Part shown: positions 11,944-25,626 of the stretch, one piece after another
Numbering within the stretch: the first letter of the stretch is position 1
Layout: every line of letters starts with the position of its first letter
Origin: Auanema rhodensis
Taxonomy: Eukaryota > Nematoda > Chromadorea > Rhabditida > Rhabditidae
Assembly: GCA_964057225.1 (NCBI GenBank)
Contig: OZ059897.1
Location: forward strand, 8,246,001-8,310,000
Direction of reading: 5' to 3'
DNA: 64,000 nucleotides
The notes under the pieces: model-generated
What the model saw: only the letters and a program-made list of their open reading frames with translations
What the model was told of the DNA's origin: nothing
Databases searched by the model: none
Position numbers and translations under genes: made by a program

Positions 11944-13413
11944 GCCTAGAAATTTCCTTTAATATAGAATGCAAATGAAACAGAAAATTCCCTGAATAAA
12001 ATATATGTAAAACAACAGTACGTCAAATAAATATTATTCTAGATCAAGCAGTAGTAGGAATGAAAAGCTATATAAATAAAAGAATCCTTTTATCAAAGAT
12101 TTCGAGGTGCAAAGTACAAAGAGGGCGGGGCAAGGACCGCGTTCTTCGCACCCTGTGTCCAACATGTCGGGGCACTAAGGGATAGTTGCTATTGTAAGAA
12201 TACGAGTGATTGATATATATAAATCATATTCTAATCAAATTTTCTTTTGGGTGTATGATTTTTGGACGTTTTTGAAGGTACGAAGAGGAAGATATTGATA
12301 AGCACATGTTATGTGTCTGATAGTCATGAACAACAAAAGTTCATTTCAGACCATTGATTGGATAGACATTATGTGGATAAGATCCAAGAAAATTAACGAT
12401 AACAGGTTATATATGACGTCATGAGAAAGCTTAAAAAATCACGTGGAAGTGAAACTCACTCGAAACCTATCATAAAGTGGCCTAGTTTGTTGAATTTATA
12501 ACACTTACTGATTGACTTTGACCCAGACATTGGACTCTAATATAATCACCAAGTAACAGTAGGGACAAATGTGGAACAAGTTATTCTCATTTATAGGATC
12601 AAATATTAGGTGAAGCATTTAAGTATAATTAAAACACAGTGTTATATATTTATATTAATATATATTAAGCCAAATAAAATAATGAGGGACGGAACAGTCA
12701 GTCATTGGGAAGAATATTTTTTTTTGAAATTTCTGCCATTTGTATGCCGTTTGAACAATGTGAACATTTGTTTGCCATAATATTATGATATAATCAAGTC
12801 TCTCACTTTCTTTCAATCTTTTACTCTGTGAAACAAACTGTTTGTTTTCATAAACATTTCAGCTTGATATCATAGAGGCCTGAAAAACAAGAAAAATGTA
12901 CGGCAAGCTCAAAGTTCAAATTCGTTTTGAATAATACGATTTCAAGCATTACACGTTGTTGATATATATATATATAAAATAATCATCGATCATTGCAAAG
13001 TATTTAAGTTATTTTATTAATGAAAAATAATTATGAATCCGTTACTTATGTTTCAAAAATTTATAACATTGAAAAAAAGGAAAAGCTATGACCTTTCGAG
13101 TGGTAACTACGACGAATTACACAACATTTGCGCGCTCAGGGCATATTTCTCACATAAATTTGAGCAACAAATTCTTAGACATATTCAAAAAAAAAGAAGC
13201 TTTAAATGAAATAAATAAAGACAATCTATGATAATATATGTATAATAATATGTACACTACAAGTTCTCAAAGATGCATAATACAAAATGACTAGGTAATG
13301 TTATCAATAGCACATAAAAAGTGACGGAAACCTGTATGTTGGTGCCATAGGGAATGTTGATAAGTGAAATTCTCGTTTCACTTTTAAAAAACCCGAGAAA
13401 GAACTAGTTTAAT
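11944..13413. other. Intergenic spacer upstream of cpt-1
   Basis: About 1.5 kb without a supported gene. A GC-rich island (about 12,117-12,180) with GGGCGGGGC stands out from the AT-rich surroundings and is a candidate promoter element of cpt-1. An E-box (CACGTG at 12,440) and a CRE-like TGACGTCA (about 12,415) also occur. The rest is AT-rich, with a short (TA)n run near 12,963-12,976. Confidence 0.5.
12117..12180. promoter_or_regulatory. GC-rich island, candidate promoter element
   Basis: A 60-bp stretch with about 60 percent G+C, including a GC-box-like GGGCGGGGC, lies about 0.2 kb upstream of the cpt-1 start. Neighbouring spacer is about two-thirds A+T. I found no stable tRNA or snRNA fold in it. 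The promoter role is inferred from composition and position only. Confidence 0.3.
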
Positions 13414-16400
13414 TTACTCTTCAGTTTCAACTTCGTCAAAGGAGAAGAAGACACGAGCAGAATGAAATGTGTAAGTCATCTGTTGATATTCCTAAAAAAA
13501 TGAAAAATAAATATTAGTATTATTGATTAAAAATTAAGAATCAAAAACCTACTTTATAGGTAGAATTTACAATATTAGCCATGAGGGCATCTGAACGACG
13601 ATCTCTAGTTTCTGCTAATTTGGATGTCATTTCTGTCCCATCGTCTTCGATTTTTCTTTAAAAACAATATCATTAAAACGATAAATTGAATCAAAATGAA
13701 CTTTTTGAGAGATTCCATCCATTGTAAATCTAAGAAAGGTTTCCATTGATTAAGAACAGTTAAAAGATATGCAACACCTAGAAGCAACAACTCTCTGTTC
13801 AGGAATATGATAAACATGAAAATACCCAAATGAAAACCGTCGTCTACAAATGTCATTTCCTTATTGGATATTTGCATTCTTTTTTTCAATCTCTCTCTAC
13901 ATGTCAACATATGCTGTAAGTAATTCAGACTTAACGGAGGTATAAGCATGAAGAAATTTTCCAAGTGAGAAAACTTTGAGGTGCTCAAAGCATTTTGGAA
14001 TACATCAATCAGCATCTGAAAGGCAACAGCTGAATTGTTATTGAAACTTCAATTAGTAACCTTAATGAAATTTCTATTTTTTGATGAGGATTCTCTAACA
14101 TCTGTGAGAAGATTATTTAAAGTTCCAAGAACATTTTGCTGATTAGAATTAACTGAAATAAAATCGGGTTAATGGGAAAAAGGACTGTAGCAAATCATTT
14201 CCGATTTCTGGCTCGGATCTCACCTATATCAGGATTTTCGGTCCATTCTTCAGCATCGTATTCTTTAATTTGGCTGTTAATAGCATAAGCAGCCGAAGAC
14301 ATTGTACGAACAAATCCTAACGCATTACCAATCTAAAATAGAAGAATAATTGAAGTTCATGAAATTAAAGATTTACCTGAGTGACAAGCTCTCTAAACTT
14401 GTCCATATACGACTCTTCTTCATTCTCCCCTAACATCTCTATTGCTTTTTTGAATTTTTCTGCTCGCTTTACAGGGTACTTCAAATAATTTCTTTAGCCA
14501 ATATTGTATATTATATTGCTTACGTAATGATTATAAGACTCTTTTCTCTCTTGAAAATGTCGACGGTCCCGCTGTAATTGTGCCCGAATATGCTCATCTG
14601 ATAAGAATTGAGCTAAAACCGAAAATTTACTTCTGAGTAACTGGAACAGAAAATTATCCAAAGAACATGTTTTTATAATAAACCTGATATACTATATTTA
14701 CACTAGTGTTCAATATACCAGTACCGTGGGTTCTCAATGAAGCGGTCATGTGTTCAGATGTTACTACACGTAAAGCTTTATTTGGAGAAGATTTTTCCAA
14801 GAAAATCTAAAAGAAGGAGTGAAATTTTAGTTAAATCGCTTGAGGTGAATGAACTCACTTGATGATTTATACAATAATTAAATTTTACGGTAAACTGTTG
14901 TAATGTTAATATCACATGCTTTATGTCTAAGCCTTGATCAATAGAATGATGTGGTAAATCTCCAGATATTAATCTCAGGCCAAAACTAGAAAAAAACTCG
15001 ACATTCCTAATCTTTTCACCTCATTTACCGTTCTTCAGCCAGAAGAGCCATTTTACAATATGTATGACAATCGTGTAGAGACACAGCAGTCAAATCATAA
15101 AACGTCCTTTCAAGGTAGTTTTCAATGAATTCTGCAATATGGAGCCTAGAATATTCAGTACATGGTATGTAGTAACCTTTCACATTGTAAGATGTATTAT
15201 ACAAAGAAATAACAGGATTCCGTAAAATTCTCTTTAAAAAGGTCAATTTGATAGGGGAAGTTTTGTCACTCTCCGCCACAGACAGATGTTTATGAGTTAA
15301 AACCCTTAAATCATTCTCAACCAAACTGCATAGGGGAGTTAATAACCCCTAGAAAAAAAGAAGAAAATTCTATTGTGCAACCAATGTCTCAATAAACCTT
15401 TTTAATTAATTCCGATAAGTGATTCTGATAAGAGTCGAAAAACTTCTTGCTGGCATTCCGTGATAAAAATGCTAAACAATCAGTTTGAGCAGCGAGAAAG
15501 CACTTAAATAAAAATCAAAGTTTGTAGTTAAAACCAAAGAATTTTACCTTGAATGATGAATCATTTGGTATACGATCTAAAACTGTTTCCCAATATATAT
15601 CGAACAAAGGCCGTTGGAAAAGAATGAAAGAACAATCGCAAACTCTGTAAATTACGATAATGTAGGCGGAAAGAAATCAATTAAACCTTTGAATAAGCTT
15701 TAATGGTTGGAGCAATGTCTGTGTTCTGGTTAACAAACCTTCGATTTGTACAAAATTATTGGAATTTAAAACTTTCTGATAATGATAATGAGAGTTAGTC
15801 GTATAAGTAAATGAACAAAAACCTCATAATGTGCCATCTCCAGCGATATTCCGCATACGGATATTCTCGGTCTGGTAGCTGGAAATAAGCGTAAAGCATA
15901 AACTTTAACTTAACTAATACCACTGGAGCTCATAGCACTTATGGCTACATCCAAAGCACAAACTTTCTGAAGTTCTTTAGACTCTCTTAACTGTGTTCTC
16001 ATATCATCCAAAATAGATATTAAGTGACATCGCCATTGTTGACTAGATAGAGCAACAGCTTCGGATAAAACTCGCCAGTTATCTAAGAATAGCAGAGAAA
16101 TATTCTGAAAAAAACCGAATTTGATTAATTTAAGAAAAATTGCAGAACGAGCCTTTACACATTCCACAATCGCGAAGACATCGAAAGCCATTTTCTTGGA
16201 TAATTTCAATGACTCTCGAGGACCATACAATATCATCTTCAGTAGCCTAGACATCGTATCAGCCAGACGGACACCCTAAAAATATAACTTAATATAGAAG
16301 TCTATGGTTCAACAAAGTTACCCTTAAAACCAGTTCAGATAACTTCAAACTTCTAGCTGCATCAATTTTTTCTTTTTTAGAAGCTTCTTCAGAAAATAAC

Positions 16401-18148
16401 AATATCCATTCATTGGAAGTTGCTATCATTCCAACAGCTTCCGTTACAAAAGGTTCCGTTAACAAAGTTTCTCTGAAATAATAAATTGATGTTTTACTAT
16501 TTTTATAATTCATTTCTATTATAATATTTCAAAATAATTATCTAAAATCACGTCGTCATGTTTAAATGAACTACTATTCTATTTTTTTGGCGTTGCAAAT
16601 TCGCATGTGGTCAAATATTCCCAAACACATGTGAAATAATATTATTTACTCTCAAATGAATAACTCAGTTTTGTAACTTTTGTAAAGTTCACCTGAACTT
16701 CTGCACAGCAGTTATACTCTTCTTATCAACGATATCAGCAATATCAGGAATTTCACGTATCAGAAATAAACATGGATTCCAAAGAATATCGGCAAAGAGG
16801 TAAAATGCCATTATCTTAAAAAACAAATTGTAAATTAAACGAAAATTAGGAAAAAAAACCTTCTTATGAGAACTCCATACAGTCTTCAATAGTTTTTTGT
16901 TAGGCTTTGGGAAATGAAGATGATAAAACACAGCTAATGAAACAATTGACATCAACTTTTTCTTTTCCGGTACGTCATTTTCTTAATGAAAAAACTGTCA
17001 TAAATATTGTTCTAGGCATTGAAAACCTGCAGCTTTCTCCCATTTTTGATAAATAGTTTGAATAATATCCTTCATTCGAGCAGCAAATTTCAAGTCTTCA
17101 TCCAACTCACCAAAACATTGCTCATAGCAATTCTGAACAAATATGTTTTCAATTTGAAATAGAAGAACAACAAACCCTTAATCCATTCCCAGAAAGGATT
17201 GAACCTTCTATCAGAGCTAGATTTGATATGAGAGGAATGAGTTCTTCAGATTGAATATTAAACTGGCTGGGATAATGCTGAACTGATTCAACAGCACTGA
17301 AATTTGAAATTGAACAGGTATTCACGCCTTAGTATAAAAAAAACTTTTTATAAATTAGCCAGTGCTGTTTAGTGATGGGCCTATTTAAATAAATTTCATC
17401 CATTTGAACTAAGATTGATAAAAGTTCTCCTAGAGCTTTCCAGACACGTAAAAACGATCTATCACCGGCGGATGTGATCACATTATCTCTAAAACATTAC
17501 TTCATTAAACTCCAGTTTCTCTTTTCAAAACTTACTCAAGTCGGTGAAAAAAACGAATTTGCTGCAATAAGTTTCTGAAAACCTCGTTTACCCGTGACAC
17601 AAAAGTTGAAATATCAAGAAGCATTGGTATTAATTTAGCCATATTTTCGATAATTTCAGATTCAGTTAGAGAATCCTGTGCCATAGCTGAATGCAAAGCA
17701 TATTTCAACAAATTTAATTAATTCAAATACCTTCTTCGCTATAAGATAAAAGAACAGGAAAATACTTTTCTGATCCTTCTGAGGAAAGTTTATTAACTTC
17801 TTCAACTAATTGAGCTAATGTTATTATACATTTTTCTACAACTGATGATCCTTTGATGAAAGCAGATATTGAGGTATTTTCAAGAGGAATATCCTGAATT
17901 GAAAGAAGAAGAATGCTTTGAAATAGAAAGAACACCAAACCTCCAACAGGACACTTCTTTCTACGCCATTGGAAGAAGGCAGAGATTTTAACAAATTTTC
18001 AAAAGCCCTCAATTCATGAGCTATTGCTCGCCCTTAAGATTAAACATATTTTCGTGTATTTTGTACTTGATATACCTCTAGTAGTTTGTTCCATGTATTT
18101 GTCTGTCCAATAATTACAGGCTGAATAGGTTTGTATTGTGTGTTGCAT
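13414..18148 (-). CDS. washc-4: WASH complex subunit 4 (SWIP / KIAA1033) homologue
   Basis: Large subunit of the endosomal WASH complex, which activates Arp2/3 actin branching for cargo sorting. About 20 minus-strand exons encode roughly 1,100 residues, close to the human length of about 1,170. Recognisable blocks include the central DKTSPIKLTFLKRILRNP-type segment (15,025-15,324), HFQERKESYNHYPVKRAEKF (about 14,480-14,570) and the C-terminal run from NFFMLIPPLSLNYLQHM through TFVDDGFHLG and GVAYLLTVLNQW to a final YTFHSARVFFSFDEVETEE. The last part matches the WASHC4 C-terminus in order and character. The protein is all-helical with no membrane segment. The ATG at 18,148 is the first after an in-frame stop. 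It lies only 153 nt downstream of the tsr1 stop on the same strand, so it may be the third gene of an operon. The symbol is given by homology. Confidence 0.85.
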
Positions 18149-18301
18149 TGTATCAATGAAGCAGAATAACTATGGACACTGACCCCTTATACATTTGATA
18201 AACGATGTAAATATCAACAAATTTATAATTTGTAATCTAACAAGCAACAAAGAATAACAAAAACAGTAAAAATAACAAGGATTTGCAACAAATTATGTTC
18301 A

Positions 18302-21300
18302 TTATTCATCGGACATTTCAATATCATCTGCTTCAGCGATTCTACTAGCTGCCAAACGCTCAATCTAAATGTTGAACTTGATTAAAGTAGATAGATAAGA
18401 TAACATACTCTTGGGTTGTAAGTCCATTTAGGGAAGCATCGTTTATAAAGAGACATCATCACAGAGTCTTGAGCATTTAATTGTTGATCAAATTTACATT
18501 TCATATGTCCATGAGTACCTGAAAAGAAATACAATTGCTATTTATCTGAAAAAACAAGTTATACCGATAGCCTCCTTGATATGACCACGACGACCACTAG
18601 GAGTATGCAACTCGACAGGTTTGAACCATTCAATATCCTCTGAAAAATGTGAGAATTGTACAATTAAATTCAAAAGATCAACACTGACCTCTGTTGAAAA
18701 ACATGTATCTACAAACTACTGATCTCTTGTTGATTTTGAAGGGATGTCCAGCAAGTACTAATCGTTTCAATACTATTCTGTCTGGGTTAATATCCAGAAC
18801 AGAGCCAGAAGCAACCAATTCCTTGAAAAAAACTTGTTACTTAAAGTCTCATTATATTTCAAGATACCTGTCGTCCCTTTCCATCTTTACGGAAAACTAA
18901 TACAGATGCTGGTGGGAATGTAATAGGAGCAAAAATCGTAGCAACACAAGCTCCTTTTTGAGGTAAAAACCTTTCCATTTTAAATTTATCTCCAGTAGTA
19001 TGCTGACTGAAAACTGGTTCTGCTTCGAACTTTCTGAATCCAACTTGGAATATGAGCTTCTAAAAGATAACAAAAATAAAGAATTAAAGCATATTCAGTT
19101 CAAAATCTTACGGTTTTGCCCATAATAGGAACTGTACAGGTAGGGTGCTTTCTTAAAACCATATTGAGCACAGACATCTTTTGCTCATGAGATAGTAATT
19201 GATAAATAACTAAATATGAGTGGGAATCTATTTCAGCTGAAACGAGAAGGTTTAGAGAAAAAACACTTATTGGCACTAACTCTGGAAAGTTGTGGGAACT
19301 TTCTCAATAACTATGGTAGCATATTGTCCGTGATTGATGCCATCATCGTCAGCATCTATGCTACCCATAACAGTTTTTCTAGTTTTCTTGAAATTTTGGA
19401 ACTTGAATATACGAGCATAATCATAAGGTAAGTTCTCCATTGGATCCCAAGCTGATGTTCTGAACACAATTAAAGTTAATATATATTTTTGAGCTTGTTA
19501 ACCTGAAACTCTTCATTCCACGATATTTCTGGAATCGCACACGAGCTGGAATATCGATGGGAGTATCAACTTCATCAGGGAATTGATCATTTTCCCTCTC
19601 TTTTCTGTATTTTTCAACCTTAAAACATTTTTTTTGCAGCATATTCTACTAATTTGGCCATACTTCATCCATATCGATGTCGTCATCAAGAAATTCTGTT
19701 CCAGCCTCAGTAGCACCGTCATCCATTTGAACATCTTCCATTTCATCTTCTTCCTCTTCTTGAGTAGGTTGCAAGCCATCCATATCTATATCATCCTCTT
19801 CTTCATCTTCATCATCTTCGGACTCCTGGTCATGAATAAATAATTTATGTTCTAATAAACATTATTACTTCTTCATCATCTTGTTCCTCGTCACTCTCAA
19901 TAATCCAAGCAGCTTGATAAGCAGATGTACCCTTTGGAACTTTCTTTTTTTCTCCTTCTTCCCTCACTAAACAGAAATAAAGTAAAAATTAAATCAAATG
20001 TTATTTTTTTACTTTCGTCGCCTCCGACGATATCGTGCTCATCAGGCCAGGTTTGTTCTCCATCCAATGGATCAGGGACTATTTCCGATTGTAAGCTTTC
20101 TTGTTTCTCTGGGTCGGCCTGAGCAAGAACCTTAACTTCGGTTGAAGGATTCAACTGAAAACATTAATAAAATAATTTCACATTGCATTAGTGTAAAACC
20201 TTCATGGAGTGAGGGTCAGGGTGAGTCTCTACACTGCTGATTTGAAAATCTCCCCATCCAGGTAAGTGAATCAACCTATTAACACTGAAGCTAGGACCTC
20301 GGAGAAAACCTGTGGCTCTCAACGTGGCAAGTCCTTCCTGAACAAATACGAATGATGGGTCAAAGCACCACTGAACAAACCTTTTCATTAATCAATTCCA
20401 TTTTTTCAACAAGCATATGGGATCGACGTTGCTGCAACATGGTCTTCTTCTTTTTAGTCTCAATAACTCCTCTGATAATTTGAATTCCATCAGATTCGCT
20501 ATCAGCATTATATAACTTGTCACTTCCCAAATTCCTATAATCCATAGTATAAAAGTTAGTCAAAAACCAGAGTAATTACCATTTGGAAATCATATTAAGG
20601 ACACATTTTCTAGCTTCATCTTTTTTCTTACCACTGGTTATGGAAGCCAATCCAGGAGCAATGTTAAGGTAAGTTGGTAATCCTTTAAAACTTTAAATTA
20701 GCACGATAAATAGATTAAACTATATACCGTGAGCCTTCACAGCACTGATCAAAAGTTCTTCCCATTTAGAAATTTCTCCACTCAAAGGCCAAACAAAACA
20801 GACAATATCGGAAACCTAAGGTTAAAAGATTGCAATCAATAAATATCTGTACCAATGATACCTTTAAGCAATCAAGAACATCGTCAATGACTTGAATATC
20901 AGGAAGAAGAAAACCTATTCTAGCTTTGAAACGTGGAACACTTAAAATAAAATTCCAAATAACAAAATTTGATATTCTAAAACGTACGCAAAATAGGCAA
21001 CATTTTTTCCTTCAGTTTTGACGATAGTTTCATCACACTCGCAAAGCCTATTAACAAAATCATGCTTTGGTACAGCATTTCCCAGTACAATAACAGTTGC
21101 AAGAGATGGTGGAGCATCAACACCAAGATATTTTCTACGTTCTTCCAAAGCTGCTCTGGTTTTGCTTTGCCTTCTTTGAACAGTTTGATTTCTTCTATCC
21201 TCTTTGGATATTGAACGATTTATCGATCTTTTTAAATCACGTTGGGCAACACGACCTATTATTGAAATTTATAAAATATTTCAAACATTTTAAACCTCGA

Positions 21301-21398
21301 GACTGCTCATCAATCTGCCCCTTGGTACGATGACCTTTCCAAGATTTATGTTGCTTGGCTGGGCGTTTGAATACTCCAGGTCTGTGACCTTCCCCCAT
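18302..21398 (-). CDS. tsr1: TSR1 40S ribosome-maturation factor
   Basis: GTPase-like assembly factor that binds pre-40S particles late in maturation and is related to BMS1. The protein starts [20 protein letters not shown], a typical basic TSR1 N-terminus. A degenerate GTP-binding domain follows ([13 protein letters not shown], about 21,070), lacking a canonical P-loop as in other TSR1 proteins. Then comes the AARP2CN-type segment with [19 protein letters not shown] (about 20,220-20,290), a long acidic Asp/Glu insertion (about 19,670-19,890), and the C-terminal domain with [19 protein letters not shown], the [18 protein letters not shown] region, and an end of ADDIEMSDE. An acceptor-like TTTTTTCTGTTAG ends one base before the ATG, which points to a trans-splice site and fixes the start. 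In C. elegans the TSR1 homologue (tag-151) lies next to tsn-1, as here. Confidence 0.93.
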
Positions 21399-21410
21399 TC
21401 TAACAGAAAA
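21399..21410 (-). promoter_or_regulatory. Candidate spliced-leader acceptor of tsr1
   Basis: On the sense strand a pyrimidine tract ending in TTAG abuts the tsr1 ATG with a single A between them. In nematodes this arrangement marks spliced-leader addition. Because tsn-1 lies just upstream in the same direction, the leader could be the downstream-operon type (SL2). The type cannot be told from DNA. Confidence 0.55.
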
Positions 21411-21727
21411 AATTTGCAAAATTATACGATACAAAATTAGAATAGAAAGGTATAGAAACAACTGCTAATGTCTTGTTTCAAGAAAAATAATTTAAATTTA
21501 CTTTAAGATTGAAATAAATAAGTCACAGTCCATCTAGTCTTATCACAAACATATGACAAAAACAAAAAAAAAACAAAATGTTAGGATAAAACAAGTCTTT
21601 GCGAAATTAACACGCTAGAAAACCACAGATAAGAAGAACCCTTAGTTCAATAAATACTTCAAACAAGCATAATTTACGAGTGTTCAAACAAAATAAATTA
21701 TAGAAAATCAACAACCAGTTAAAGAAT

Positions 21728-24700
21728 TCACAGATCAAAACCAGTGAAGTCACCGAATTCCCAGATGACACGACGTTCACGACGAGCCTTCTTTTCAGCA
21801 TCTTGATATTGGGAAACCTGAAATCGAGAAAAATGAAATACATAAAGCATGAACAATATTACCAGATCTTGCAGTCTAACTTCGCGACGCTTGTCAGCGA
21901 GAGCATATCCTTCTTGAACAAGGGTAAGCCCGAGGTCGAGCTTCTTTCCTTGAGACTCAACGAAAGCTTGGACATATTCTAAAGGTCCGACCTTATACTC
22001 TACATTGATGTCAATGATTGGGGCAGAGGTGATATAGAACTCGAAAGCTTCCTCAGCTTGACGTCCGTACTCCTTGTCGAAAGGAACTTGAGTGAGGGCA
22101 AGAGCATATTCCTTAGCGAATGCAGAGTGGTTAGCGAATCCAGCTGGTAATTGGGCCAAGGCATTCGAAGCAACGGTTTCCTTCTGTAAAACAATTTATT
22201 TACAGTAAATATTTCATTCAAACATACGTTTCCGTAATCGATGAAGGTAACCTCACATTGTCCGGAACGAATAGAATCGACCTTAGCTCTGTACCATTGT
22301 CCATCAGCAGAGAATGGAGCAACACACAAATCTCCCTTCTATAAGTTCAGATTTGAAAATTTTCCTAAAAAATTCTATAAAAACCTTGGGGACATATGAT
22401 CCGGTCATTGGCTTGTTTTGATTGAGGTGCTCTCTCAGGTCTCCCATGAGCTTCTCAAGCTTAGCTCCATCCTCAACATGTTGAGCAGAAAATTTAAAGC
22501 TGAGATGTCTTGGCTTCTCTCCTTCAATGGTGGTGAAGACGTTTCTGACAACATCACTAACAACGATCTTCTTCAAGTTGACCTTTCTCTCGGAAGTGTC
22601 GTTTTGAGGCTCAACAACATCTTCGACTTGAGTCTCCTCCTTGTAGTTAGCCCAGATATTGCGTCTAAAACACATGATTAGGGAGAAATTAACAATAACT
22701 AATCACTTGGCGTTCTTGGCTCTTTGTTCAGCAGCAACGAGAGCGTTGTAGTGAGCACTCTTCTCAGCAGTGAAGTGAAGAGCAGCTAAACCTTGCTCCA
22801 ATAGAAGCTCAGAAAGGTTTTGGGCGCGTCCTCCGTTCTCGTTGGTGATGAAGACGTATCCGACGAAGTTACCCATCTTATCAAGACCCTCAACTTCGAT
22901 CTCGACTTCTCTCTGGAGAGTGAGGTTGCGAGTGAAAGCGGTAGCCTCATTGGAGAAAGGCTCATCAGTTCCAGTTACTCCTCCTGGTCCAGTTCTAGCG
23001 GTCTTTGGAACATTGATTCCACTGAGAAGGAAAGTGATGATGCATGTTTCCTTTGGAATATAAACTCTCATGCGAGATCCACTGCTGATGAATTCAACAA
23101 CTCCTTCGGATCTGTAGAACGTTTATGAATGAACAAAAAAAAATAATTTGTTACCTGGTGCTTCTTTGGAGGTATGGAAGGAATTGCTTGCTTCTGGCTA
23201 GATCTCCTTGAAGTTCTTGAATGCGGAGGGTGTCCTTCTTGTCGGCAGATTTCTCGGCGAACAATCCCTTCTTGCTCTTCTCAGCATTGGCTTCGGCAGC
23301 AAGGAGAGCGTCGTATTCAGATGATCTAAGATTATAATATCAAATAGCTTTAGTCCAATCTATTCCAACCTGTTCTCATCATCAGCACGATGACGGACAA
23401 CCTTGCTCAATCCCTTCACAACAAGTCCTTCAGCGATGTTAACATCACCAATACGGACAGTACAGCAAATCTTTTCTGGGTATTGCTCAGACTTTGGTTG
23501 AATGTAATCAACAGTGAAGTTAGCCTTCTTTCCAACAAGTCTCTTCCTAAGGAATTCACGAGCTTGGAACATGAATGGAATATCATAAAGTGGTCTGAAT
23601 TGTCTTCCGACAGCTGGCTTATCATCTCCGTCTCTAAAAGGTACTCAAGTTCAAAACTATTATGATGTCTAGTCAACCTTGGAAGTCTGACTGAGGAAAG
23701 GAAGATCTTTTGCTCAGTTCCGTCATCCTTCTGTACGATCATAGCATCAGACATAACGATTTCGGTAACTTTAGCAGAGAAAGACTTCTTGTCAGCAGAA
23801 AGGTTTCCGGTTGGAGAAGTGTAAGAGCGCCAAATGCGAGCTCTCTTGTCCTTGGCTTGTCTATAAAAAAACCATAGAACAAAAAAGATTACAGTGATTT
23901 ACCTCTCAGCGGCTCTGAGCTTTTCGGCTCCCCCGGTGCAAAGTCCAATGCTCCAGTCAACGCACTTGGCGTATCCTTCTCTGAGAAGAGATTCGGCAAT
24001 ATTTCCGCGGGGGTGAACAACGGATCCAACAAGGTTTTGGTTGGAAACAGACTCAAGAATAACCTAAATTGCCATGTCAATATTGAAATTCATAGACATT
24101 GTTACCTTAAGATCTTGTTGAAGGAGTCTAGTCTCAGCGAAGAATTTAGCCTCTTCAGCGAAAGCTTCTACTTTACCATCAGCTCCAGATCTGGTGGCTG
24201 GGGATCTGACTCCGGAAAGTTGAAGAGTGATGTATTCAAAGTTGGGGAGCAAAAGAACACGGTAAGTGGATCCATCGCGAACCTATGAAGAAGGACTTAA
24301 CAAAAAATCAAAGGTATACCATACCATCTCAACAATAGCATCAACTGGCTGCTGATTGTATTGATCAACGAGAGCTCTTGGGTTATCAATGACCCATTTT
24401 ACTTCTCTGACTGGCTTAGCGTTAGAGCTCCACTTTCCTTTTCCGGCAGCCTTGGCCTGATCCTGCAGTTCCATGAGCTTGGTGGTGTATTCACTAAAAC
24501 ATAGTTGTTTACTTCAGAAGATTAACAAAATAACTTACTCAGCGCTCTTTCCTTGGCGAACCTCGAGGAAACCTTCAGCGACTCCAGTTTCAGTTACGTT
24601 TTCAGCATTGTCTGGGTCTAAAACAGTCAATTTAACAAAGAAGAATTAAATAGTGCATACTAGTTCCTCCCAAATAAGCTCTTCCGTGATCACGTCCAGA

Positions 24701-25065
24701 AGTGGCAGTGTAATCTTTAACAAAAGTGACAACTTGTCCGATGAGTTTTTTGCGAAGGAATTCTCTGGCTTCCCATGCATATGGCTAGAACAGAAGTATT
24801 AAAAACTGTTCTTAATGTCTAAATGTACCTCGTCAGGTGTGGCAGGGGTAGAATCAGTAGGTCTCTTTCCCATACGAGGAGCACTGACATTGCTCAAGTA
24901 AACAGTGGTCTCTGGTGGGGGTCCTCCTTGAGCTGGTCCTTGCAAAACGATGGCATCTCCAGAAATAACCTACGAACAAATCAGAAATCAGTGATACACA
25001 ATTTTCATCATAGGTACCTGCTTTACAAGTCCTCTTCTGAATGATCCTTGTCCAGATTCAGCCAT
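21728..25065 (-). CDS. tsn-1: Tudor staphylococcal nuclease
   Basis: Multidomain RNA-binding nuclease and splicing or RISC cofactor (SND1/p100). About 12 exons encode roughly 900 residues starting [20 protein letters not shown], with four staphylococcal-nuclease-like OB folds in series. Examples are [15 protein letters not shown] in SN1 and [20 protein letters not shown] in SN4. They are followed by a Tudor domain with [18 protein letters not shown] and VTFIDYGN (about 22,210-22,330), inside a partial fifth nuclease fold. The protein ends [10 protein letters not shown]. Codon use is more C/G-ending than in neighbouring genes, as expected for high expression. The domain order is exactly that of animal TSN, so confidence is very high. 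The ATG at 25,065 is the natural start. Confidence 0.96.
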
Positions 25066-25626
25066 CTTGTGCTATAGATAAGTGCAAGTAAATACCTCTG
25101 CGTAAAATTTACCCCTATAATTAAAGAATTATTAATCAATATAAAGCACGATATGTCAAGTAAAATTATGTAGAATTGGCTAAGTCGGCAAAGCAACCCA
25201 AATAGAAAAAGAAACAGTAATCGAGCTGCACGGACGGAATTGGTCTCGCCGCGAAGTTTGCAGATGTCAGCAAAAAATGTCAGTGACCTGCGGTGAATTA
25301 TTGTTGTAAAATTGTGCAAGGTTTATGGTTAAATTTCTAACTTTTTGTGAACAGTATCAAGGTACCTTTGATAATCAAAAAGTGATGATTGAATATAGTA
25401 ATAAAACCAGCGTTTAATTAGTTGAAATGTACTGCAAATCAAAAGGAATAAATAATGAATAGAAATAACAAGGTGCGCCTGTGAATATCATATTTTCTTT
25501 TTTTTATTTGCCTGATTCGTATTAATGTTGTTCAGTTACTTCACTGTGCGATAACAGTTTTGATATAAAAAAAAGAAAAAGAATGAAATAATAAACTTTA
25601 TTTAACCCGATAATTTGTGAAATTAA
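25066..25626. other. Spacer upstream of tsn-1
   Basis: Separates the GPCR 3' end from tsn-1 and holds the presumed promoter of the tsn-1/tsr1/washc-4 cluster. It is AT-rich with no supported gene. A polyadenylation-type AATAAA on the minus strand is not obvious. Confidence 0.45.

Noticed and set aside
13605-14015. Unspliced 136-codon frame on the minus strand
   Set aside because: It reads through two short introns of washc-4; the spliced version continues the WASHC4 C-terminus.
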